DNA of 64,000 nt from NCBI GenBank assembly GCA_015059715.1, contig SUZV01000004.1, positions 1-64,000 of the forward strand, read 5' to 3'. Below are positions 15,204 to 25,435 of the stretch, in pieces; the stretch's first letter is position 1; each line of letters begins with the position of its first letter. Below the pieces are notes generated by a model. The model was given only the letters and a program-made list of their open reading frames with translations. It had not been told where the DNA came from and did not search any database. The translations under genes and the position numbers were made by a program. The stretch comes from Rikenellaceae bacterium (lineage in GTDB: Bacteria > Bacteroidota > Bacteroidia > Bacteroidales > Rikenellaceae).

Positions 15204-16577
15204 TTATAGACGCTCAAGCTTTACAGTAAAGTGACGCATCAACTCAGTCTCCCATACGATCTTAACACCACGTGTAATCTCGTGACGACGGTCGTATACA
15301 TTCTTCAACGCTGCTGCGATAACATCCATGTGGTTGTTAGTGTATGAGCGGCGTGCGATGCACAAACGAAGGAGGTCAAGACCACCGAAGCGGTTCTCGC
15401 GAGTTACAGGGTCACGGTCAGCAAGGATGTAACCAATCTCGCAACCACGCACACCTGCCTCAAGGTAGAGCTCGATAGCGAGGGTCTGTGCTGGGAACTC
15501 CTCCTTAGGGATGTTAGAGAGAACCTTATCAGCATCAACGAACAATGCGTGACCACCTACAGGACGCTGGTAAGGGATGCCATACTCGTCGAGCTTAGCT
15601 GCCAAGTACTGAACCTGCTTGATACGTGTCTCGATAGTCTCAAGCTCGGTATTCTCGTCGAGACCTACGGCCAAAGCTGCCATATCACGACCATTCATAC
15701 CACCATAAGTCAAGAAGCCCTCGAATGGGATGCAGAAACGCTTAGCACCCTCATACCAATCCTCGTGACGTGTAGCGATGAAACCACCCATATTTACAAG
15801 ACCATCCTTCTTTGATGACATTGTCATACCGTCAGCGTAAGAGAACATCTCCTTGCAAATCTCCTTGATGCTCTTATCAGCATAGCCCTCCTCGCGAGTC
15901 TTGATGAAGTATGCGTTCTCAACGAAACGTGCCGAGTCGAATACTACACGCTTGCCATACTTGTCGGCGATAGCGCGTACATCACGAAGGTTCTTCATTG
16001 ATACTGGCTGACCACCTGCGGTATTGTTTGTAATGGTAACGATGATGAAAGGAATCTTCTCAGCGTTCTCGGCCAAAGCCTTCTCAAGCTTAGCGCAGTC
16101 TACCTCACCCTTGAAAGGAATCTCAAGCTGAGTATCCTTAGCTGCGTCGATTGTGCAGTCCAAAGCTGTAGCCTTACGGAACTCGATGTGACCCTTAGTG
16201 GTATCGAAGTGCGAGTTACCTGGGATGATATCGCCAGCCTTTACGAGGTGCGAGAACAACACGTTCTCAGCAGCACGACCCTGGTGAGTAGGGATAACGT
16301 ACTCGAAGCCTGTAATGTTGAGGATGGTATCCTTGAGCTGGAAGAATGACTTTGAACCAGCATAAGCCTCGTCACCTGTCATCATTGCTGCCCACTGACG
16401 GTCGCTCATCGCGCCAGTACCTGAGTCGGTCAAGCAGTCGATATATACCTGCTCAGACTTCAAGCCAAAAAGGTTGTAGTGTGCCTCCTTAAGCCACTGC
16501 TCACGCTCTGCGCGTGTGCTCTTCTTAAGTGGCTCAACCATCTTAATTCGATACGCTTCTGCAAATGGAATTTCCAT
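15204..16577 (-). CDS. tnaA: Tryptophanase
   Basis: This 457-residue PLP enzyme splits L-tryptophan into indole, pyruvate and ammonia. The family pattern is strong: MSDRQWAAMMTGDEAYAGS, THQGRAAENVLF, GNSHFDTTKGHIE (favouring tryptophanase over tyrosine phenol-lyase), and TMSSKKDGLVNMGGF with the PLP-binding lysine. Length fits the family. It is a single-gene transcript with its own promoter (about 100 bp upstream) and terminator. The leader is about 90 nt. I find no TnaC-like Trp-containing leader peptide, so regulation should differ from E. coli. Activity would make the organism an indole producer. Confidence 0.95.
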   Translation of the reverse strand: MEIPFAEAYRIKMVEPLKKSTRAEREQWLKEAHYNLFGLKSEQVYIDCLTDSGTGAMSDRQWAAMMTGDEAYAGSKSFFQLKDTILNITGFEYVIPTHQGRAAENVLFSHLVKAGDIIPGNSHFDTTKGHIEFRKATALDCTIDAAKDTQLEIPFKGEVDCAKLEKALAENAEKIPFIIVTITNNTAGGQPVSMKNLRDVRAIADKYGKRVVFDSARFVENAYFIKTREEGYADKSIKEICKEMFSYADGMTMSSKKDGLVNMGGFIATRHEDWYEGAKRFCIPFEGFLTYGGMNGRDMAALAVGLDENTELETIETRIKQVQYLAAKLDEYGIPYQRPVGGHALFVDADKVLSNIPKEEFPAQTLAIELYLEAGVRGCEIGYILADRDPVTRENRFGGLDLLRLCIARRSYTNNHMDVIAAALKNVYDRRHEITRGVKIVWETELMRHFTVKLERL

Positions 16578-16675
16578 AGTAATTGTAGTTTTTAGGTTAT
16601 CTATTAGTTTAATTATTTATTCTTTTTTATTGTCGCTAAAGTAGTAAAATATCGCTTTTTACGCATTTTGCGCTA

Positions 16676-16707
16676 CAAAGGTACGCAAAAATATAGTCAA
16701 TTCCAAA
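16676..16707 (-). promoter_or_regulatory. Promoter of tnaA
   Basis: Minus-strand TTTG (16707-16704) and TACCTTTG (16683-16676) are 20 bp apart, matching the Bacteroidota promoter. Transcription would begin near 16670. Confidence 0.75.
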
Positions 16708-16756
16708 CTAATCTTACAAAATATTTTGACGTACAAAGCAGCCCTCTTGGTTTAGC

Positions 16757-17758
16757 CTAATTATTCGACACAAGGAGCTCAAGAATCTGTATAGCGTTCA
16801 GAGCTGCACCCTTGCGTATCTGGTCGGCAACACACCAGAAGGTGATGCCGCGCTCCGAGGCTATATCCTTGCGAATACGACCTACATATACCGGGTCGCT
16901 ACCCTGAACATAGAGCGGCATAGGATAACGCTTCTCCGAGGGCTCATCGACAAGGACAATACCCTTAGCCTGGCTGAAGGCCTCGCGCACCTGCTCAACA
17001 GAGAGCTCCTCCTCGGTCTCAACCCATACAGCCTCAGAGTGGGCACGTAAGACTGGGACGCGAACACACGTTGCCGAGGTGCGGACATCGGAGTGCATAA
17101 TCTTACGTGTCTCGTGGAACATCTTCATCTCCTCCTTGGTATAGTCGTTCTCCTGGAATACATCTATATGGGGGATAAGGTTGTAGGCCAGCTGGTAAGC
17201 AAACTTCTCAACCTTAGGCTCTCGGCCCTCGACAAGCGCGCGGTGCTGCTCCTCGAACTCCTGCATCGCTGTAGCTCCTGCGCCACTGGCCGACTGGTAG
17301 GTAGAGACGTGTACGCGCTCGATGTGCGACAGCTTCTCGATGACATTAAGGGCTACGACCATCTGTATAGTTGTGCAGTTGGGGTTAGCGATGATGCGGC
17401 GTGGTGCATTGAAGGCATCCTCGCCATTTACCTCGGGCACTACCAGTGGCACATCCTCGTCCATACGGAACGCGCTTGAGTTATCTATCATAAAGGCACC
17501 ATACTTGGTGATTGTCTCGGCAAACTCTATAGATGTTGAACCACCTGCCGAGCAGAGGGCTACATCTATATCTTTAAAGTCGTCGTTATGCTGCAACTCG
17601 CGCACAACGATATCCTCGCCACGAAAACGGTAGCTACGTCCTGCACTACGCTTCGAGCCAAAGAGGCGAAGCTCGTCTATCTGCATTGGGTGGTGCTCCA
17701 ATATCGAGAGAAACTCCTGGCCTACGGCACCACTAACGCCTACAATTGCAATCTTCAT
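16757..17758 (-). CDS. asd: Aspartate-semialdehyde dehydrogenase
   Basis: This 333-residue NADPH enzyme converts aspartyl phosphate to aspartate semialdehyde, the branch point to lysine/diaminopimelate, threonine and methionine. Seen are the nucleotide-binding start [16 protein letters not shown], the catalytic Cys in [14 protein letters not shown], and the catalytic His in [15 protein letters not shown]. Length is normal. It lies 70 bp downstream of the PBP1A gene on the same strand. Both serve peptidoglycan (diaminopimelate supply and glycan polymerisation), so co-transcription would make sense. Confidence 0.95.
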   Translation of the reverse strand: MKIAIVGVSGAVGQEFLSILEHHPMQIDELRLFGSKRSAGRSYRFRGEDIVVRELQHNDDFKDIDVALCSAGGSTSIEFAETITKYGAFMIDNSSAFRMDEDVPLVVPEVNGEDAFNAPRRIIANPNCTTIQMVVALNVIEKLSHIERVHVSTYQSASGAGATAMQEFEEQHRALVEGREPKVEKFAYQLAYNLIPHIDVFQENDYTKEEMKMFHETRKIMHSDVRTSATCVRVPVLRAHSEAVWVETEEELSVEQVREAFSQAKGIVLVDEPSEKRYPMPLYVQGSDPVYVGRIRKDIASERGITFWCVADQIRKGAALNAIQILELLVSNN

Positions 17759-17828
17759 AATTTATCTATTTTGTGTGTTTAACCTGATTGACTATATTAT
17801 ATAAATATGCTTAAATCTTTTACACCGC

Positions 17829-20273
17829 TTAGAAGAAGTCATCCTCGCCACCAAAGAAGATATCCTCCTCGGGTGCTGTCTGACTCTCGGGGGCCATATC
17901 TACCTCGCAGCTGTAGTCGGGCTCCTCGTCGGAGCGTTCAAAGCGGTCGGTGCGGTCTACGCCCAGCGAGCCATCTTCAAAGACCTTGGTGAGGAACTTA
18001 CCAGCTATAGGCAGGGCTATACGCGAGCCATCAGCATTGCGCGTAAAGTGTATACCATTCTCCTCGCCACCTACCCAGACGCTCATAACCAGGTTGGGCA
18101 CAGTACACATAAACCAAGCATCTACATTGTCGTTTGTGGTACCCGTCTTTGCGGCAATCTCCACGTCGTTGAACTTAAACTCGTAGAGCAGGCGGCGTGC
18201 CGTACCCATAGTTACTACGCGCTGCATCATGGTTATCATCGTATAGGCCACCCTCTTTGAGAGCACATCCTCGGTCTTGGGTGTAAATGTTGCCAACACA
18301 TTACCCTGGCTATCCTCGATGCGAGTGACAAAGATTGGGTCGACGTGAACGCCTTGATTAGCGAATGTAGAGTATGCCGAGGCCATCTCGAAGGGGTTGC
18401 TGTCGTAGGAGCCGATGCAGAGTGCCACGACGGGATCTATATAACTCTTAATACCTATGTCGTGGATAAACTCGGCAACAGCCTCGGGACGCTTTGCCTG
18501 CTTCATAATCCAGGCCGAGTAGTTGTTACGGCTATTTGCCAAGCCCCAATAGAGGGGGTGTACGCCCGTATACTCTACCTGGCTTGCCTCCTTAGGCGAC
18601 CATATGCCTGCTGGGGTCTCGATAGAGACAGGCACGTTGGGCACTGGTGTGCAGGGTGTAAGTCCAAGGTGGTCGATGGCAAAGGTGTAGATAAAGGGCT
18701 TGGCCGTAGAGCCCACCTGACGCTTACCCTGCTTTGCGGCATCGTACTTAAAGAAGCGATAGTCGGGACCTCCGACATAGGCACGCACATATCCCGTAGC
18801 TGGGTCTACGGCAACGAAGGCTCCGCGCATAGTCTTTTTGTAGTGTATGAGCGAGTCGCGTGGCGTAATCACCGTATCGCGCATACCCGAGAAGGTGAAC
18901 ACCTGCATAGATACAGGGGTGTTGAATGCCGCCTTGATATCGCTCTCGGAGGCACCCTCTGCGGCCATACTCCTCCAACGCTCCGTCTGGCGCATCGAGG
19001 CTGCAATCTTCTCGTCGGACTCCTGCTTCGTTAGGTCTGGGAAGAGCGAGCCACCACGACTCTTAATCTGGCTATTCATACGTGGCTGAACAACCTCGGC
19101 CATATGCTCGCGGAAGGCCTCCTCGGCATACTGCTGCATACGTGCATCGACAGTAGTATATATCTTCAGACCATCGCGATAGATGTCGTATGGCTCACCA
19201 TTGGCCTTATGGTTCTTGTAGCACCAGCCATATATTGGGTTCTCCTCATACTCCTTGAGTGCCTGGAGGTAGTCCCACTCGGTGTAGTAGTTGCGACGCT
19301 CAGGCTCCTTGGCCATCATCGTGCGGCGCACCATCTCGCGGAAGTAGGTCGCCTTGCCGACGTTGTGGGCATCTCCTGCGCGGCGATAGCGCGTAAGGTC
19401 TATGGGTAGCTGCTTGAGCGAGTCGGCCATATCGCTGCTTATCGCCCCTGCGACAACCATACGGTCGAGCACCGTATTACGACGCTCGCGAGCTCTCTCG
19501 TTAGGCTCACCGCGCTTTAACGGAGCATACGTACCAGGGGCCTTAACCTGGCCTGCGATAACCGCAGCCTCCTCGATGTTTAGGTCGCAGGGCTCCTTGC
19601 CAAAGAAGTTGTTAGCGGCCGACTTGATACCGAAATTAGAGTTTGAGAACTCTACGGTATTCAGATACATGGCCACAATCTCCTCCTTGGTGTAGTTGTA
19701 CTCCAGCTGCGTAGCTATGACATACTCCTGAGCCTTTGCGGCCAGCGTGCCAGCGTTACCCTCCATACCCTCCTTGTTACGGCGTGTCTTGTATAGGTTC
19801 TTGGCCAGCTGCTGCGTCACGGTACTACCGCCACCCTGTCCCGACTGCTGTAGGATGACCGTCCTGATGCCTGCACGTGCCGTAGCTTGGAAGTCGATGC
19901 CCGAGTGGTCAAAGAATCGGACATCCTCGGTGGCAAGCAGTGCCGCGACTATCGTGGGCAGCTTGTGTCCATCTATTTCGAGCCACTTGGTACGGTCGGC
20001 AGGGAATAGCTCCTCGTAGGATAGATATGTTCTATTTTCGATAAAGTATGTACCCAACACCTCGCCATCGTTTGAGTATATCTGCGTTGCGAGGTTGGTT
20101 TTAGGGTTCTCCAGCTCGTCGAATGTGGGCATAGGGCCCAACACCTCCGTCTTGGCCATCGTAAAGAGGGCAACGAGCGATATTACGCCTATGAGTATCA
20201 CTGTCCACATTGCGATTATGAGCCATCTCTTCCAGCCCTTTACGCGCCTTAACTTCTCACTCTTCTTTGCCAT
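17829..20273 (-). CDS. Bifunctional penicillin-binding protein 1A
   Basis: This 814-residue class A PBP has a membrane anchor near 15-38 (WLIIAMWTVILIGVISLVALF). The glycosyltransferase domain is marked by EDVRFFDHSGIDFQATARA and GGSTVTQQLAKNLYKTR. The transpeptidase domain has all three boxes: GSTAKP (SxxK, near 520), SRN in ANSRNNYSAW, and KTGTTN (near 710). It polymerises and crosslinks peptidoglycan in the periplasm. The acidic C-terminal tail (PEEDIFFGGEDDFF) is typical of Bacteroidales homologues. It lies between the HEYRH outer-membrane gene (50-bp gap) and asd. Confidence 0.95.
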   Translation of the reverse strand: MAKKSEKLRRVKGWKRWLIIAMWTVILIGVISLVALFTMAKTEVLGPMPTFDELENPKTNLATQIYSNDGEVLGTYFIENRTYLSYEELFPADRTKWLEIDGHKLPTIVAALLATEDVRFFDHSGIDFQATARAGIRTVILQQSGQGGGSTVTQQLAKNLYKTRRNKEGMEGNAGTLAAKAQEYVIATQLEYNYTKEEIVAMYLNTVEFSNSNFGIKSAANNFFGKEPCDLNIEEAAVIAGQVKAPGTYAPLKRGEPNERARERRNTVLDRMVVAGAISSDMADSLKQLPIDLTRYRRAGDAHNVGKATYFREMVRRTMMAKEPERRNYYTEWDYLQALKEYEENPIYGWCYKNHKANGEPYDIYRDGLKIYTTVDARMQQYAEEAFREHMAEVVQPRMNSQIKSRGGSLFPDLTKQESDEKIAASMRQTERWRSMAAEGASESDIKAAFNTPVSMQVFTFSGMRDTVITPRDSLIHYKKTMRGAFVAVDPATGYVRAYVGGPDYRFFKYDAAKQGKRQVGSTAKPFIYTFAIDHLGLTPCTPVPNVPVSIETPAGIWSPKEASQVEYTGVHPLYWGLANSRNNYSAWIMKQAKRPEAVAEFIHDIGIKSYIDPVVALCIGSYDSNPFEMASAYSTFANQGVHVDPIFVTRIEDSQGNVLATFTPKTEDVLSKRVAYTMITMMQRVVTMGTARRLLYEFKFNDVEIAAKTGTTNDNVDAWFMCTVPNLVMSVWVGGEENGIHFTRNADGSRIALPIAGKFLTKVFEDGSLGVDRTDRFERSDEEPDYSCEVDMAPESQTAPEEDIFFGGEDDFF

Positions 20274-20322
20274 ATGCTTAGGTTATATATTAGTTTTTAT
20301 CAATTCTTCAATGTACTGCTCC

Positions 20323-23304
20323 TTAAAATGGTAGTCCGAGGCTAAACGAGAAGTGTAGCTTTTCGCGCTTGCCTGGTGCGAGTCGAAACTTCTGATATAG
20401 CGAGAATGTCGCCGATATTGTCGCCGCCTCGGGCATAGAGAATAGGTTGAAGTCTACGCCGAGGTCTATGCCTGCCGAGCCTATGTGGCGACGCTCATCG
20501 ATGAGTGCTCCCTGCTGGTTGAAGCCCTTGGGGTGCTGAAACGAGGCGTAGTCAGCTCCTACGTTGACCCTAAGACGTTTGAAATATATCACTCCAGACC
20601 ATCCACCATCGGGATACCATACGGGGAGTTGGTAGTTTAACGATGTGGCGACATAGTTGTCGTTGACAATGTCGTATGAGGAGAAACCACGTGGTAGCAG
20701 GCGTGTCGACTTAAAGGTAAGCTGCGACAACACCAAGTCTGAGTGAAAGCCTCCGAGCGATGTCTGGTACGAGGCGGCCAACGATAGCGAGTGGTGCTTG
20801 GCAAAGCCTGGGGTGTATAGCTTGCCATAGAGGACCATCAGGTGCCCCATCTTGTCAGATGTAGGGTTGAGCGTGTAGCTTGCCGAGGCCACAACACCCC
20901 AAGGGGGCAGAAAGTCGCGATGCGACTGCCGCACGAAGTCTTGAAAGCTTATACCCATCGAGAGCTGGTGTACGCCCTCGGAGTAACCTATGGTGCGGAT
21001 GTTGGTCACCTGGTAGTTCTCGATGTCGAGCTTATCGACATTGGCAACCATGCCATTCGAGAAGTTCCACGAGGTAGATATTGCCAGCTGGCTGGTGTGG
21101 TAGCCACGCTGCAGGAGTATCGGGAGTGTCGCCCCTGCACCTATCGAGTAGTACTTACCCAGCTGAATGTCGGGCGAGTATACCAGTTCACCCTTCTCGG
21201 CATCGTAGGCTGCAATCTTGTATATCTTCTGGCTACCGCCATATGTACCTCGCACCCATAGGTTCACGCCTAAGCCGTAGTAGCGCAGCGTACCCTTAAA
21301 CACCGAGCCCTCGTTGGGGTTCCAGCCCCACGTCAGAAAGCCTTCGAGTGTCGAGAGTATGTTCTGCGACATTATCGTGGCTCCCAAGTTAAAGGCTATC
21401 GACGACTCCTCGACGATGGCGTATGGGTCGTATGACGCTGGGGCCCAGCTATGTATGTTTATCGCGTGCAGTGCGCGACGAAATCTCTTGGGCGGAGTCT
21501 GCTGGTGCAGCTGCTCGCTTGCTGCTGCGGTATATCGTACCGTGTCGAGATTTACGACACCCCAGGGCTTACTCTCTGGAAGCATAATCTTGGGAGGGTG
21601 CGGAGCGTAGCGCACCTCATTATCGTATGTTATGCGCTGCAATACTGGCATATATCCTCTTCGGTCGTAGGAAACGCCAGCTACGGTGGTGCTATCTATC
21701 GGCTGCGGCTGAAACGAGCCATAGCGCGAGGTGGTGAGGCGATACTCACGGCCTGTGGCGAGGTCTAAGGTGTGCATCTCGTCACGTCCCGAGGCTATAG
21801 AGCCGTAGTATAGCTTGCCCCCCTTGGCCCTTAAGTCGCTCAACGTGGTATAGGCTGGTTTCGTCACTCTTTCGAGCGAGTCGCGGTGCATGCGAGCGAT
21901 GTGCATGCCGTAGTCGTCCGTTATAAGCAGATATAGAGCCTTAATGGTGTCGTCCCACGCCATACCGTGTATCTCGCTACCCTCGGTGATGGTGGTGCGG
22001 CGGTTAAGCTCCGAGCGACCATTTACCACGACCGTATAACGCCCATCTGGGGTATACTCCACCCATGCGATGCCGTTACCCTCGGTGGGTGTAGGATAGA
22101 GGATGTTGCGATACTTACGCAGTGTGCGTGGCTTCGCGTCACTAAGGTCCAAGTAACAGAGCTTCGAGTCAACCCTCTCGGCAAATAGGGCACTCTGGCG
22201 ATACTCGGTCCACCATATGCGGCCCGTAGGACTCAGCTGTGGGCGTGTGGATATAATACCTGTACGCGCTATCTGTCGCTCCTTGCCTGTGAGCGTATCT
22301 ATCTCCACAAACGAGGTGGTATTGTCAAGACTCTCCTTAAGGTAGATAAGCCTACCCTCGCCATCAGCCATAGGGTGGGCATATGTGGTGTAGAACTTTG
22401 GCTCGGCAACAGGCAGTGGTGTTGTTGTCTGCACAACCTCGGCAAGGGGACTCCAGTGATAGTAGAGCGTATGGAAGGTGTCGTAGAATAGCTGCGACTC
22501 TGTCGTGCCATAGAGACGCTTGAGGACCCACGAGTTAGAGACAATCATATAGGGGCGGCGCGAGGTCAGCTCAGCAACATCGTCGCCCATGATGCGCCCA
22601 AAGCGATTGTAGCCGTGACGGCTCATCAGAAAGCCGAGGTTGTAGTGGCTGGGGATATAATCCTTGTACGAGCCGCAGAACCACTTGTCGACACTCTTAA
22701 ACTCGTTAGCCACGTTACCATATGCCCTGTATGCCATCGTAAACGAGGGTTGCAGGCCACGTCCAAAGGTCGACATCTCGGTCTCGGACATTACGGCATC
22801 GCCCTCCATCATCCACAGCGGCATAAAGAGGAGTCCTATTGTCGAGCTCTGCTGCCCGAGGATGTAGCTTAGCCACCTGACAACGCCACGATTAAGGTTG
22901 TTATACTGCACGGCGTGGCGATATTCGTGGGCTATGAGCTGCTTTGTCCAGGGCATAGAGTAGCCATCAGCATCGGGGGTAGAGAGGAACTCTACGCGAC
23001 GAGGCATCCACATAACCAAACCGTTGGATAGGAAGTTCGAGGGGTGTACTACGAAGGGTATCGACATCTGGGGATACCTATATCCGTAGTCTATATCATC
23101 CTTTACGGCATCGAGGTAGTGCATCATTCGCGCGGCTATCACACTGGCCGTATCGGGATATACGACGCGGTAGTCGTCACTCTTCATCTGTCGCCACCTA
23201 TAGGCTGGGGGGTCAACACCCCAACTGTAGTACTGCGCGCTGAGATGCTCCGAGGAGAGTAGTCCGCAGAGTATCAGAGCCAATATCGTTACCACACGTC
23301 TCAT
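20323..23304 (-). CDS. Large secreted protein: gluzincin-like domain, beta-propeller, outer-membrane barrel
   Basis: The 993-residue protein begins with a signal peptide (MRRVVTILALILCGLLSSEH...LSAQ). Residues about 30-290 contain LIAHEYRHAVQYNN (HExxH near 124) and, about 40 residues on, LWMMEGDAVMSE, giving the HExxH...E arrangement of gluzincin metallopeptidases. The middle (about 300-600) has repeated blades such as GRLIYLKES, GRIWWTEYR and GNGIAWVEYTPDGRYTVVV, a TolB/PD40-like propeller. The last 350 residues alternate aromatic/polar strands and end in F (HFSFSLGLPF), as in outer-membrane barrels. The substrate is unknown. The gene leads a run with PBP1A and asd. Confidence 0.75.
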   Translation of the reverse strand: MRRVVTILALILCGLLSSEHLSAQYYSWGVDPPAYRWRQMKSDDYRVVYPDTASVIAARMMHYLDAVKDDIDYGYRYPQMSIPFVVHPSNFLSNGLVMWMPRRVEFLSTPDADGYSMPWTKQLIAHEYRHAVQYNNLNRGVVRWLSYILGQQSSTIGLLFMPLWMMEGDAVMSETEMSTFGRGLQPSFTMAYRAYGNVANEFKSVDKWFCGSYKDYIPSHYNLGFLMSRHGYNRFGRIMGDDVAELTSRRPYMIVSNSWVLKRLYGTTESQLFYDTFHTLYYHWSPLAEVVQTTTPLPVAEPKFYTTYAHPMADGEGRLIYLKESLDNTTSFVEIDTLTGKERQIARTGIISTRPQLSPTGRIWWTEYRQSALFAERVDSKLCYLDLSDAKPRTLRKYRNILYPTPTEGNGIAWVEYTPDGRYTVVVNGRSELNRRTTITEGSEIHGMAWDDTIKALYLLITDDYGMHIARMHRDSLERVTKPAYTTLSDLRAKGGKLYYGSIASGRDEMHTLDLATGREYRLTTSRYGSFQPQPIDSTTVAGVSYDRRGYMPVLQRITYDNEVRYAPHPPKIMLPESKPWGVVNLDTVRYTAAASEQLHQQTPPKRFRRALHAINIHSWAPASYDPYAIVEESSIAFNLGATIMSQNILSTLEGFLTWGWNPNEGSVFKGTLRYYGLGVNLWVRGTYGGSQKIYKIAAYDAEKGELVYSPDIQLGKYYSIGAGATLPILLQRGYHTSQLAISTSWNFSNGMVANVDKLDIENYQVTNIRTIGYSEGVHQLSMGISFQDFVRQSHRDFLPPWGVVASASYTLNPTSDKMGHLMVLYGKLYTPGFAKHHSLSLAASYQTSLGGFHSDLVLSQLTFKSTRLLPRGFSSYDIVNDNYVATSLNYQLPVWYPDGGWSGVIYFKRLRVNVGADYASFQHPKGFNQQGALIDERRHIGSAGIDLGVDFNLFSMPEAATISATFSLYQKFRLAPGKREKLHFSFSLGLPF

Positions 23305-23330
23305 TTGCGCCTATGATGATATATAACGTG

Positions 23331-23338
23331 CAAAGATA
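23331..23338 (-). promoter_or_regulatory. -7 box upstream of the HEYRH outer-membrane gene
   Basis: Minus-strand TATCTTTG lies 27 bp upstream of the start codon. No TTTG sits at the usual -33 distance, so it is a partial match. Confidence 0.5.
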
Positions 23339-23360
23339 GGAAAAAATTACCAAATGTAAA

Positions 23361-23478
23361 AGGCTGTTTTAAATTTAAGAGGTGTTCTATAAATTAGCAG
23401 CGACGTAATACGTTGCTAAGAGGTTATATTTTTGTCGCTATTGTATCTATTTTGGCGAACAAATTCAAACAACTTCTA
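23361..23478. repeat. Possible second copy of the AGAAGCTGTTTGAATTT element
   Basis: The left end AGGCTGTTTTAAATTTA and right end AATTCAAACAACTTCTAA resemble the inverted ends of 10221-10419, but imperfectly. The interior contains the small palindrome AGCAACGTATTACGT-like segment near 23396-23420. Confidence is low because the DNA is AT-rich. Confidence 0.3.
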
Positions 23479-23536
23479 AAATTCGGACAATGTTACACCT
23501 CGGTGTATCATAATTGTCTGAATACCCCATATAGAC

Positions 23537-25279
23537 CTACTCGCGGGCGGTGTCGAAGCGGTCCAGAAAGGCTATGAGCGACACATCGCTATCCGTAAGT
23601 CCGAACTTCTGACGTAGGCGCGAGCGAGCCACATTGATGCTCCCTGTGCTCTGGTGTGTAATGCTGGCAATCTCCTTTGTCGAGAGGTTAAGATGTATGA
23701 GCGTACATAGCTTGCGCTCGTTCTTGGTAAGGTTGGGATACTCCCTGAGTAGATTCTCGAAGAATAGGTCGTTGGAGTTGACCAACGTCATCTCTACATC
23801 GGCCCAGTCGCCACCAGTGCCACCACTCTGCTGCAACTGGCGGATAAGGCGACGTAGCTCAAGACGCAGCTCGCGACCATCGGAGATATTGATAGCGGCG
23901 TTAAGCTCCTGTGTCAACCTGTCGATATTGTTCTGCTCCTGAAACTGTTGTAGACGCTGAATCTTGATAATCTCGTTCTTATGGTTTAACTCCTGCTCAG
24001 CCTGGCTCTTTTGCAACAGGCGATTCTTATGCTCAAGGCGATAGCGCGAGTAGATGAGCGCACCGATAAAGATGAGCACCATAAGACAGAATATGCAGAA
24101 GTATATCACCGTGCGGCCATGCCTTTGGCGCAGGGCGTGTGCCTCCTCAAGTCGTCGTCGCTCCTCGGCAGCCTGTTCGAGCTCCATATCGTTGATGAGC
24201 CTCGACAGCTCGACGATATTGCCACTATTGTGCTGACGTGTGTAGGTCTCGGCAAAGGCCATAAGTGCATCGTATGCCTCGCGATAGCGACCCTCGCGGT
24301 AATATATATCCTGCAACAGGAAGTATGAGTGTACGTTCTTCGAGTCGAAATCTCCATCACCAAGTAGCCCGATAGAGTGCTTCAGCGATTTTATAGCCTC
24401 GCGACTATCTCCGATGTTCATATAGTAGAACCCCCGTGCCGAGTAGTAGTACCCCTCCTCCTTAAAGTTGCTAATAAGTGGCTCGGCCTTAGCCAAGTAG
24501 CGTGCCGAGGCCTCGGCATCATCGAAACTCAGCTCTTGGAACGTAGCGTTGAGGTAGATGTTTATCAGCAGGTCGTCAAAGTCATACTCGCTGCATATCT
24601 TCTCACTGCGCTCTATGATATCGCGCACCTTCTCGGGCGAAAGGCTGTAGTTAAAACGGTTGTTTAGAGCTCGTACCGCCTGATGTGCCTGCTCGCGACT
24701 ATCCCAGCTATCTGCAACAAGACGATTATACTCCATAGCGAGGCTGTCGTCGCTGTGGTAGAAGTAGGTTATCTGTTCGAGGGCAAGGTATGCCTCGCGC
24801 ACCGAGGTAGAGTCGCCTATCGAGCGCGCCTCGCCGAGGGCCTTGATGCTGTAGCTGAAGGCATTATGATAGTCGCCATTGCGTAGGTATAGTCGACCGA
24901 GCAGCGCATTTGTGCGCGTTACGCAGGGGCGGTTGTCGAGCTTCTCGAAGATATTAGCCGAGCGCAGACGATAATTTAGAGCCTCGCTATAGCGAAAGAG
25001 CCTCGTCTCGCTGTACTCGGCCATAAAGTCGTAGACGATAGCAGCATCCAAGGTTATCGTCGTAGAGTCGAGGTCGTCGACGATAAGCTTAGCGTAGTCC
25101 AAGGCTCTCTCTCGGTTTAGGGTGCGATACTCCTTGAACTTCTCGATATTTCGATTGAGCGTGATAGAGCCAACCTGCTGAGCTGAAACACTTGGCATAT
25201 AGTAGCCGATAATGAGCAGTATTACAATAGAAACAATGAGTGACGATTGTCTGCTTTTGTTATATTGACTAATTTTCAT
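23537..25279 (-). CDS. TPR sensor with membrane span and C-terminal HTH (regulator)
   Basis: This 580-residue protein has an N-terminal hydrophobic segment (SLIVSIVILLIIGYYMPSVS), TPR-like helical repeats (about 60-370, e.g. AYLALEQITYFYHSDDSLAM), a membrane span near 396-415 (VIYFCIFCLMVLIFIGALIY), a coiled coil, and a C-terminal LuxR/GerE-like helix-turn-helix (TKNERKLCTLIHLNLSTKEI, then ASITHQSTGSINVARSRLRQ). This matches a Bacteroidales class of membrane-bound TPR transcription regulators whose periplasmic repeats sense a signal. It is transcribed divergently from three surface lipoprotein genes, which are its most likely targets. Confidence 0.8.
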   Translation of the reverse strand: MKISQYNKSRQSSLIVSIVILLIIGYYMPSVSAQQVGSITLNRNIEKFKEYRTLNRERALDYAKLIVDDLDSTTITLDAAIVYDFMAEYSETRLFRYSEALNYRLRSANIFEKLDNRPCVTRTNALLGRLYLRNGDYHNAFSYSIKALGEARSIGDSTSVREAYLALEQITYFYHSDDSLAMEYNRLVADSWDSREQAHQAVRALNNRFNYSLSPEKVRDIIERSEKICSEYDFDDLLINIYLNATFQELSFDDAEASARYLAKAEPLISNFKEEGYYYSARGFYYMNIGDSREAIKSLKHSIGLLGDGDFDSKNVHSYFLLQDIYYREGRYREAYDALMAFAETYTRQHNSGNIVELSRLINDMELEQAAEERRRLEEAHALRQRHGRTVIYFCIFCLMVLIFIGALIYSRYRLEHKNRLLQKSQAEQELNHKNEIIKIQRLQQFQEQNNIDRLTQELNAAINISDGRELRLELRRLIRQLQQSGGTGGDWADVEMTLVNSNDLFFENLLREYPNLTKNERKLCTLIHLNLSTKEIASITHQSTGSINVARSRLRQKFGLTDSDVSLIAFLDRFDTARE

Positions 25280-25435
25280 ACTATCAGCTTATTAAATAAA
25301 ATTGTTATACAAATGTAATATAATTTTTCCGAATTGTTATAATAAAATAATAGATATTTTCACACACCATGCTACACTTTAGCTTAATTTTGTGTAACGG
25401 TTGAGCCAAAAATGTTTAAAACCTAATAAACTACT
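25280..25435 (+). promoter_or_regulatory. Divergent promoter region of regulator and lipoprotein operon
   Basis: TAATTTTG at 25385-25392 fits the -7 box and points to transcription of the lipoprotein operon from about 25398. The region is AT-rich, with no clear -33 TTTG at the usual distance, consistent with activator dependence. Confidence 0.45.

Noticed and set aside
15204..16577. Tyrosine phenol-lyase
   Set aside because: GNSHFDTTKGHIE and neighbouring segments match tryptophanase rather than tyrosine phenol-lyase.
16578..16670. TnaC-type leader peptide
   Set aside because: No short ORF with a Trp codon is seen in the tnaA leader.
18345..19034. 229-residue frame antisense to PBP1A
   Set aside because: Shadow of a well-supported gene with full domain motifs; no independent evidence.
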